Shown: in pieces, positions 58,350 through 64,000 of the stretch
Layout: every line of letters begins with the position of its first letter
Position numbering within the stretch: the first letter of the stretch is position 1
Assembly (NCBI RefSeq): GCF_000698575.1
Contig: NZ_JFHD01000010.1
Coordinates: 124,001-188,000 of the forward strand
Source: Caballeronia zhejiangensis
GTDB lineage: Bacteria > Pseudomonadota > Gammaproteobacteria > Burkholderiales > Burkholderiaceae
Length of the DNA: 64,000 nt
Direction of reading: 5' to 3'
Notes under the pieces: model-generated
The model's input: only the letters and a program-made list of their open reading frames with translations
What the model was told of the DNA's origin: nothing
The model's database searches: none
Program-made: the position numbers and the translations under genes

Positions 58350-59318
58350 ATGCCGACAGTTGCAATCGCAATCTTTCAGGGCGTGCAGGCGCTCGATGTG
58401 GCCGGTCCCGTCGATGTCTTCGCGGAAGCGAACGGCTTCATCGCTGCCTCGGACGCGTATGAGATCACGCTTGTCGGACCGGAGGAGCGCATCGTGCGCG
58501 CGTCGAACGGCACGCGGCTCGTCGCGGATCTGCCGTTCGACAAAGCCGATCGCCATTACGGCACGGCGCTCGTCGCGGGCGGTCCGAGCCTTCCCGTCGA
58601 TGAACCCGATCGGCGCCTCTGCACCTGGCTCGTCGATACGGCGTCGCGCTGCGAGCGTTACGGCTCGATCTGCACCGGCGCATTCGCGCTCGGTCACGCG
58701 GGCCTGCTCGACGGCCGCAATGTCACCACGCACTGGCAGAATGCGCCGCGGCTCGCGGAGCGTTTTCCGCGCGCACGCGTCGAACTCGATCGCATTTATA
58801 TGCGCGACGGCAATCTCGTCACGTCGGCGGGCGTGACGGCGGGCATCGATGTCGCGCTCGCGCTCGTCGCCGAAGATCACGGCGCGCAAGTCGCGCTCGC
58901 GGTCGCGAAACGGCTCGTCGTATTCGCGCAGCGGCGCGGCGGACAATCGCAGTTCAGCCCGTATCTGAGCGCCCCCGCCGACGACACGTCGCCGGTCGCG
59001 AAAGTGCAGGCGTACGTCATGGAGCACATCGGCGAGCGGCTGTCCGTCGCGCGCATGGCGAGCGTCGCGGGCATGAGCGAGCGCAACTTCGCGCGCGCCT
59101 TCGTGCAACTCGCGCAGTTGACGCCGCACGAGTTCGTCGAACGGGCGCGCGTCGACGCGGCGCGCAATATGCTCGAAAGCAGCGACAAGCCGCTGAAAAC
59201 CGTCGCCTACGACTGCGGCTTCGGCACGGCGGACCGCATGCGGCTCGTGTTCACGCGGCGGCTCGGTGTATCGCCGAATGATTATCGACTGAGCTTTCGC
59301 ACGCGCTTTGTGAAGTGA
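58350..59318 (+). CDS. GlxA-family (DJ-1/PfpI-AraC) transcriptional regulator
   Basis: A 322-residue regulator. The N-terminal DJ-1/PfpI-like domain (about residues 1-185; SICTGAFALGHAGLLDGRNV with the nucleophile-elbow Cys) is followed by an AraC/XylS helix-turn-helix (about residues 218-315; MASVAGMSERNFARAF and VAYDCGFGTADRMRLVFTRR). GlxA-like proteins regulate catabolism of small amines or aldehydes. It is divergent from the HD gene with 186 bases between, so it probably controls it. Confidence 0.88.
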   Translation: MPTVAIAIFQGVQALDVAGPVDVFAEANGFIAASDAYEITLVGPEERIVRASNGTRLVADLPFDKADRHYGTALVAGGPSLPVDEPDRRLCTWLVDTASRCERYGSICTGAFALGHAGLLDGRNVTTHWQNAPRLAERFPRARVELDRIYMRDGNLVTSAGVTAGIDVALALVAEDHGAQVALAVAKRLVVFAQRRGGQSQFSPYLSAPADDTSPVAKVQAYVMEHIGERLSVARMASVAGMSERNFARAFVQLAQLTPHEFVERARVDAARNMLESSDKPLKTVAYDCGFGTADRMRLVFTRRLGVSPNDYRLSFRTRFVK

Positions 59319-59433
59319 TCGGGGCGCTGGCGCGCCGACGCGTGACGCCGGGTTCGCTAAAATTCGAGATGAACGCGGCCCGTGCGACAGTGCGCGCGCC
59401 GCAGAATCCACCCTCGACATATCGGAACAGCGA

Positions 59434-59931
59434 ATGACGAAACAAGAGACCGCCACGCAAGATCCCTACGAACGACGCGCACTGCTGCTGCATCTCGGCG
59501 ACGTGCTGGAGTCCGTGTTTTGCCTGAGCCAATGCGCCGACGAATACGCGAGCATCGGCGAAGCGGTGAAGGGCAACGACGCGCTCGCGGGCTTCACGCT
59601 GCTCGGCTTCGTCGACGCGACCATGCCGCCGCGCGATTTCATCCGCCGTGCATCGGGTGCGTTTTTCGTTTGGCCGAAAGCGCTGCTCGATGAAACGCTG
59701 AATCGCCCGATGCTGGCGAACACCGTGAAGCACGATCTCTTCGCGGACAACGCGAAGGGCTGGAACGCCTACATGGAAGAGCGGCGCAAGGAAGTGCCGT
59801 GGTTCGGCGAGGATCTCCCCGAAGTCGCAACGAGCGCGGCGCCTGCGCACGAAGCCACGCCGGCAGCGGAAGCGGAAAAGCCGTCGCGCTATTCGACGTG
59901 GCCGTGGCCGGACAAGCCGGCCGACGCGTGA
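59434..59931 (+). CDS. Conserved hypothetical protein, 165 residues
   Basis: A cytosolic protein, no signal or helix: begins MTKQETATQDPYERRALLLH, with a Cys-pair segment VFCLSQCADEYASIGEAVKG, FVWPKALLDETLNRPML, and a Pro/Ala-rich tail ending YSTWPWPDKPADA. Complete with start and stop. I recognise no family. Converges with the next gene (1 base between stops). Confidence 0.6.
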   Translation: MTKQETATQDPYERRALLLHLGDVLESVFCLSQCADEYASIGEAVKGNDALAGFTLLGFVDATMPPRDFIRRASGAFFVWPKALLDETLNRPMLANTVKHDLFADNAKGWNAYMEERRKEVPWFGEDLPEVATSAAPAHEATPAAEAEKPSRYSTWPWPDKPADA

Positions 59932-59932
59932 T

Positions 59933-60226
59933 CTACTGCTTCTTGCTCATGCCGCTCGCGCCCGAGTCGAAGCCGAGTCCGTTCGGCCGGTCGGGCGCTG
60001 CGCCCTTGCCCGATGACGTCTTGCCCGGCCGCGTCTTCAGCGCATCGCTGGCATTCGCGGCGGCCGCAGCGGGCGGCGTCACGTTTTTCTCCTGATACGC
60101 GGGCGTACTGTCGTAATCGAGCTTGTTCGGTTTTTGCGGCGCCTGCTGCGCGCTCGCCACGACGGCCAATGTGCCGCCGAGCAGAATCCCCGTCATGCGC
60201 CCGAGTGTGCCGATTGTGGGTCTCAT
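59933..60226 (-). CDS. Small secreted protein, 97 residues
   Basis: A gene with the strong ribosome site AGGGAGGAAG. The product has a signal peptide (about residues 1-26, cleavage after ASA) and a Lys/Pro/Ala-rich, unstructured mature part of about 70 residues, ending SGMSKKQ. No Cys, no known fold. It is convergent with the hypothetical gene. Role unknown. Confidence 0.65.
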   Translation of the reverse strand: MRPTIGTLGRMTGILLGGTLAVVASAQQAPQKPNKLDYDSTPAYQEKNVTPPAAAAANASDALKTRPGKTSSGKGAAPDRPNGLGFDSGASGMSKKQ

Positions 60227-60447
60227 CTGCTTCCTCCCTTTGTTCTGCACGTTCTCTTCGTTCAGCAAGGCGCGGACCCGCCCGCAAGTGGCGCGCGGTC
60301 GCAGACCCGCCGATGCGTAAAGCATGCTTGTCCGCGCGCAAGGCTTGCTGCGATAGGCGGCGCGCGTCTGGCGCGCGTTGATTGTGGTCAAAGGCGCGAC
60401 CGACCCTCGCTCGGACAATTCTCACTTTTAACGTGAGTGAGCTAAAA

Positions 60448-61092
60448 ATGAGAAAGGGTCTCGGGGCAATCGTCATGGCATGCGCGGCGTTGTTCGCGGG
60501 CGCGGCGCAGGCGGCAGGCGATGCATCGTCGAGCGATGCGATGGGCGGCATCCACGCCGGCGATGTGCTGGTTCGCCTGCGCGCGATCAGCATTCAGCCC
60601 GATGTGACAGCGGGGGGCACGCTCGGCACGCTCGGTGTCAACGTCAACAACGCGATCGTGCCGGAGGTCGATTTCACGTACATGATCCGCGATGACATCG
60701 GTGTGGAATTGATTCTCGGCACGTCGCGGCATCAGGTGACATCGAACATCGGCGGGCTTGGCGGCGTGGGCGTGCTGCCGCCGACGCTGCTCCTGCAATA
60801 TCACTTCAATCACGCGGGGCGCGTGCGTCCGTATGTCGGCGCGGGCGTGAACTATACGTACTTCTACAACGACAAGCTCAAGGCGGGCGACACGCCGGTG
60901 TCGATCAAGCACAGCAGCTTCGGCCCGGCGTTGCAGGTGGGCGTCGACGTACAGGTGGCGAAGAATTTGTTCGTCAACGCCGACGTGAAGAAGATCTGGA
61001 TGCGAACGAGCGCATCGGCGGGCGGCGCCGATCTCGGCTCGCTCAAGATCGATCCGTGGGTGATCGGCCTTGGCGTCGGCATGAAGTTCTGA
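60448..61092 (+). CDS. ompW: OmpW-family outer-membrane protein
   Basis: A 214-residue protein with a signal peptide (cleavage AQA, about residue 21) and the eight-strand OmpW barrel: GDVLVRLRAISIQP, NNAIVPEVDFTYMIRDDIGVELI, PPTLLLQYHFN, VRPYVGAGVNYTYFY and a C-terminal Phe (GLGVGMKF). OmpW-type barrels form a narrow hydrophobic channel for small molecules and often respond to iron, osmotic or redox state. ATG at 60448. CTCAC-TTTTAAC-GTGAG (60421-60437) lies just upstream. Confidence 0.93.
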   Translation: MRKGLGAIVMACAALFAGAAQAAGDASSSDAMGGIHAGDVLVRLRAISIQPDVTAGGTLGTLGVNVNNAIVPEVDFTYMIRDDIGVELILGTSRHQVTSNIGGLGGVGVLPPTLLLQYHFNHAGRVRPYVGAGVNYTYFYNDKLKAGDTPVSIKHSSFGPALQVGVDVQVAKNLFVNADVKKIWMRTSASAGGADLGSLKIDPWVIGLGVGMKF

Positions 61093-61297
61093 TGCGCGGT
61101 TCATCGCGGCAAATGTGCGCCGCGCCGCGCATCGTCTGAAAGTTGGCGGAAGATGCCAGTGCTTCTGGCGTGGACGGTTCGGCGGGCGCGGTATCCTTGA
61201 CAGCAGGCCCGGCGCAGACTCGCGTCGCTCGAAGTGTGTCCGAGCGGCGCAAGAAACTGCAACGACTAATAAAACCGCATCGGGGAACTGCAAGCCA

Positions 61298-61870
61298 ATG
61301 AGACCTTCCACTTACGCGGGATTCGTTTTGCTCGCGGCGTGTGGCGCCGCCTTCGCGCAACAGCCGCTCACCGTGCCAGGCCGCAGCCAGAGCGCGTGGC
61401 AGCAATCGATCGATAACGCCGCCTGCTACGGCTACGCCAATCAGACGACCAAAGTGAACATGGCGCGCGAGTCGCAAGCGCCATCGCGCGACGCTCAGGC
61501 GCAGCGCGACACGCGCACGCTCACGCCGCCGCGTCCGGTCGAGCCGCCGTTGCCGGCGAGTGCGGCGGGCGCATCGGGTGCGCTCGCGGCGTCTGCGGCG
61601 GCGCCTGCATCGGGCGCATCGGCGGCGATCGCCGCGTCGGGTGCGTCCGGCGCGACGGGCGTGACCGCCTTGCCGCATCCCGCATCCGGCGCGATGCCCG
61701 GCATGCCGGCGATGCCCGCATCGATGGCGGCGGGCGCATCCGGCGCATCCGACGCGATCTACGGCGGCGACATGAAGATGCCGCCGCTGCCGCCGCCCGA
61801 GCCGCCGATGACGCGCTACTGGCGCGCCTACAGCGAATGCATGCAGAACCGCGGCTACTTCACCCGATGA
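61298..61870 (+). CDS. Secreted Ala/Ser/Gly-rich low-complexity protein
   Basis: A 190-residue protein with a signal peptide (cleavage after FAQ/AFA, about residue 20). After DNAACYGYANQTTKVNMARE comes a long Ala/Ser/Gly/Pro stretch with loose ASGA repeats (about residues 85-155) and then a conserved-looking end MTRYWRAYSECMQNRGYFTR. Two Cys in total, one in each end, could form a disulfide. Function unknown. The stop overlaps the next start (ATGA). Confidence 0.6.
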   Translation: MRPSTYAGFVLLAACGAAFAQQPLTVPGRSQSAWQQSIDNAACYGYANQTTKVNMARESQAPSRDAQAQRDTRTLTPPRPVEPPLPASAAGASGALAASAAAPASGASAAIAASGASGATGVTALPHPASGAMPGMPAMPASMAAGASGASDAIYGGDMKMPPLPPPEPPMTRYWRAYSECMQNRGYFTR

Positions 61871-62262
61871 ATCAGCCGCTTCACGAAGGCGGATGTGCGT
61901 GCGGCGCGGTGCGGGTGCGCGTCGCGGGCGCGCCGAAGGAAGTGAATCTGTGTCACTGCATGACGTGCCGGCGCATCCACGGTGCGCCGTTCGGCGTTTA
62001 CGCGATCTTTCCGCGCGATGCGTTTGCCGTGACGGGCCAAACGGTCGCGTGGGCGAGCTCCGCGACGGGCAGGCGGCATCATTGCCCGCTGTGCGGATCG
62101 CCGGTCTATCTGGCGTTCGACGGCGTCGACGAAATCGAGGTGCCGACCGGCATCTTCGATGAAACCGGCCTTTATCCGCCGCAGTACGAAATCTGGTGCA
62201 AAAGCGCCGAGCCGTGGCACGACGCGCAAGGACGGCCGCGCTTTGTACGCGGCGCGCCCTGA
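61867..62262 (+). CDS. GFA/CENP-V-type zinc protein
   Basis: A 131-residue protein of the GFA (glutathione-dependent formaldehyde-activating) superfamily. It has the zinc-ligand pattern GGCACGAVRVRV, NLCHCMTCRRIHGAPFGVYA and CPLCGSPVYLAF. Several members bind zinc and carry out or assist the reaction of formaldehyde with glutathione; many have no proven activity. ATG overlaps the stop of the previous gene. Converges on the dehydrogenase gene with a 9-base gap. Confidence 0.87.
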   Translation: MNQPLHEGGCACGAVRVRVAGAPKEVNLCHCMTCRRIHGAPFGVYAIFPRDAFAVTGQTVAWASSATGRRHHCPLCGSPVYLAFDGVDEIEVPTGIFDETGLYPPQYEIWCKSAEPWHDAQGRPRFVRGAP

Positions 62263-62271
62263 TTCAACCCG

Positions 62272-63282
62272 TCAGCATTCGACGATCGCTTTCACGACGC
62301 CCGCTTTCGGATCGAGCAGCGACGAGAACTGCGTCGGCACATCGCTCAGCGTCAGACGATGCGTGTTGAGCGCATCCGTCGGCACTTCGCCCTTGCGCAT
62401 CGCGGCGAGCACGGTCTCGAAGTCCTCGGGCGTCGCGTTGCGGCTCGCGAGCAGCGTCGCTTCGCGCTTGTGGAACTCCGGATCGGCGAAGGAAATGCGA
62501 TCCGGCACGATCGACACCAGCACGTACTTCCCGCCGTGCGCGATGAATTCGAAGCCGCGTTCCATCGCGCGCGAATTGCCGGTCGCGTCGAACACCACAT
62601 CGAAGAATTCGCCATTCGTGAGCGTCGACAGTTGTTCCTTGTCCTGCTCGCCGATCTGCACGGTCGCGTCCACTTTCAGTTCGCGCTTGCAGAACGCGAG
62701 CCGGTCTTCGCGCGTATCGAGCGCGGTGACGTTCGCGCCGCGCAGCCGCGAGAAGGTGATGGCCGCCATGCCGATCGGACCCGTGCCGACAACCAGCACG
62801 CGCTGCCCCGGCTGCACGTCCGCGCGACGCACGGCGTGCGCGCCGATCGCGAGGAATTCGACCATCGCGGCCTGATCGAGCGTGACGCCCTCGGCCTTAT
62901 GGACGAATTGCGCGGGCAGATTCAGATATTCGGTGAACGCGCCATCGCGATGCACGCCGAGCACCTGAATGTTCACGCAGCAATTCGTCTTGCCCTGACG
63001 GCACGCGATGCACTTGCCGCACGACAGATACGGCATCACGTAGACGGTGTCGCCCGCCTTCAGCCCGCTCGATGCGTCCGCTTCCTCGATCACGCCCGAC
63101 AGCTCGTGGCCCATCACGCGCGGATACGACAGATAAGGCTGATTGCCGGTGAAGATGTGCAGGTCCGTGCCGCACACGCCGACGCGCTTCACGCGCAGCA
63201 GCACTTCGTTGTCGGCGCGCTGCGGTTTCTCGCGCTGTTCGGCTTTCAGGGTTCCGGGCGTTTCGCAGATGACGGTCAGCAT
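62272..63282 (-). CDS. Zinc-dependent alcohol dehydrogenase, LgoD (L-galactonate 5-dehydrogenase)-like
   Basis: A 336-residue MDR-family dehydrogenase. Catalytic zinc site GVCGTDLH and GHELSG; structural zinc four-Cys block CGKCIACRQGKTNCC; NAD motif VVGTGPIGMAA. The block FHKREATLLASRNATPEDF is very close to E. coli YjjN/LgoD as I remember it, which oxidises L-galactonate to D-tagaturonate; the SDR, FAH, FucU and MFS genes elsewhere in the window also handle deoxy- or aldonic sugars. ATG at 63282. Divergent from the sirtuin gene. Confidence 0.83.
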   Translation of the reverse strand: MLTVICETPGTLKAEQREKPQRADNEVLLRVKRVGVCGTDLHIFTGNQPYLSYPRVMGHELSGVIEEADASSGLKAGDTVYVMPYLSCGKCIACRQGKTNCCVNIQVLGVHRDGAFTEYLNLPAQFVHKAEGVTLDQAAMVEFLAIGAHAVRRADVQPGQRVLVVGTGPIGMAAITFSRLRGANVTALDTREDRLAFCKRELKVDATVQIGEQDKEQLSTLTNGEFFDVVFDATGNSRAMERGFEFIAHGGKYVLVSIVPDRISFADPEFHKREATLLASRNATPEDFETVLAAMRKGEVPTDALNTHRLTLSDVPTQFSSLLDPKAGVVKAIVEC

Positions 63283-63467
63283 GCTGGATGTCTCGATATG
63301 TCGTTGGAGTGGGGCGTCCGTCAATCTAACGATGCGCGCCGATTTGGTCAAGCCAATTTCAATATCGAAAAAGTGGTAAGGCCGGATGCGCAGCCAGCGG
63401 CGCGGGCGGTTTCGCCTTATATTTCCACCAGAGCAAATCGCTCGGACAAGCGAAAAAAGGACGGCAA

Positions 63468-64000
63468 GTGCAGCAGCTTCATGAATTCGTCGAGCGGCAT
63501 CCGCGGCTTTTCGTGCTGTCGGGCGCGGGCATCAGCACGGAATCGGGCATTCCCTGTTATCGCGATCGCGAAGGCCAGCGCACGGGCCGCGCGCCCATTC
63601 TGCTGAAGGACTTTCTCGGTTCGGACTACGCGCGCCGGCGTTATTGGGCGCGCAGCCTCATCGGCTGGCCGGTCGTGCAGAACGCGCAGCCGAACGCCGC
63701 GCATCACGCGCTGCGCGCGCTCGCCGCGCGTTCCCGGGTACATCGGCTCGTCACGCAGAATGTCGACGGATTGCACACGCGCGCCGGCAATCCCGATGTG
63801 ATCGAGCTGCACGGCAATATCGGGCGAGTGCGCTGCATCGAATGCGGCGAGCGGCATACGCGCGCGGCCGTGCAGCGGATGCTGGAAGCGGCGAATCCGG
63901 ATTTCGTCGGCTATACGGCGCCCGCGGTGCCCGACGGCGACGCGCATATCGAAGATCTCGATTTCGCCGCCTTCGACGTGCCCGGCTGCACGCGCTGCGG
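63468..64000 (+). CDS. Sir2-family NAD-dependent deacylase, truncated by window end
   Basis: The first 177-178 codons of a sirtuin. The NAD motif VLSGAGISTESGIPCYRD (about residues 15-35), the catalytic block LVTQNVDGLHTRAG, GNIGRVRCIECGE and the first zinc Cys pair are visible; the second Cys pair starts at the very end (CTRCG). It removes acyl groups from lysine with NAD. GTG start at 63468 has AAAGGA seven bases before. No stop inside the window. Confidence 0.9.
   Translation, partial: MQQLHEFVERHPRLFVLSGAGISTESGIPCYRDREGQRTGRAPILLKDFLGSDYARRRYWARSLIGWPVVQNAQPNAAHHALRALAARSRVHRLVTQNVDGLHTRAGNPDVIELHGNIGRVRCIECGERHTRAAVQRMLEAANPDFVGYTAPAVPDGDAHIEDLDFAAFDVPGCTRC

Noticed and set aside
61560-61770. 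Repeat array as a possible CRISPR or tandem repeat
   Set aside because: These are irregular Ala/Ser/Gly codons of a secreted protein; there are no fixed repeats or spacers.

Overview
The window is high-GC DNA from a betaproteobacterium of the Burkholderia/Paraburkholderia/Caballeronia group. This rests on the gene families and their lengths, on the 'paired gene plus small protein' layouts, and on an intergenic repeat of a kind I associate with that group (54589-55000). Coding is dense (about 65 genes), mostly in short operons, with many 4-base start/stop overlaps. I see no rRNA, tRNA, CRISPR array, phage or transposase gene.

Layout. 0-5 kb: end of a membrane protein, a DUF1328 peptide, and a sigma-54 regulator facing eutBC (ethanolamine ammonia-lyase). 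4.9-9.6 kb: mnmH, an ArsP/YraQ-type permease, and a CIO-type cytochrome bd operon (cydAB plus a 45-residue third subunit). 9.9-16 kb: YpfJ-like metalloprotease, waaC, a PilZ protein, a DsbA-like protein, a DAO-type oxidoreductase, OsmC. 16-20 kb: LysR, FAH-family hydrolase, SDR and MFS carrier (sugar-acid catabolism). 20-29 kb: two secreted proteins in AT-richer DNA, a diguanylate cyclase, ChaA, an amino-acid binding protein with an AstE-like hydrolase, FucU, a 49-residue peptide behind a double operator, an ArsR/SRPBCC pair, and a purine permease with a long leader. 29.5-40.6 kb: gamma-glutamyltransferase, SDR, LysR, a complete oppABCDF operon and an OprD-type porin. 40.9-43.5 kb: an OxlT-like carrier and an acyltransferase.

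43.6-54.5 kb is the most coherent functional block. On the minus strand are hmp, an AhpD-like protein, a cupin, nnrS and a tiny lipoprotein. norR diverges from hmp across a short gap that holds a sigma-54-like promoter and a perfect IHF consensus. Directly behind norR lies a six-gene operon for a ba3-type haem-copper oxidase (subunits IIa, II, I) with three c-type cytochromes carrying seven CxxCH motifs. The neighbourhood suggests respiration and detoxification under nitric oxide. That the oxidase operon belongs to the NorR regulon is an inference.

54.5-64 kb: an intergenic inverted-repeat element, a GNAT acetyltransferase, ferredoxin-NADP reductase with an extensin-like protein, an HD hydrolase facing a GlxA-type regulator, several small secreted or unknown proteins, OmpW, a GFA-type zinc protein, an LgoD-like dehydrogenase and the first 178 codons of a sirtuin cut by the window end.

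Starts were chosen from ribosome-binding sites and family N-termini. No database search was run: all names are from recognition of motifs and family patterns.
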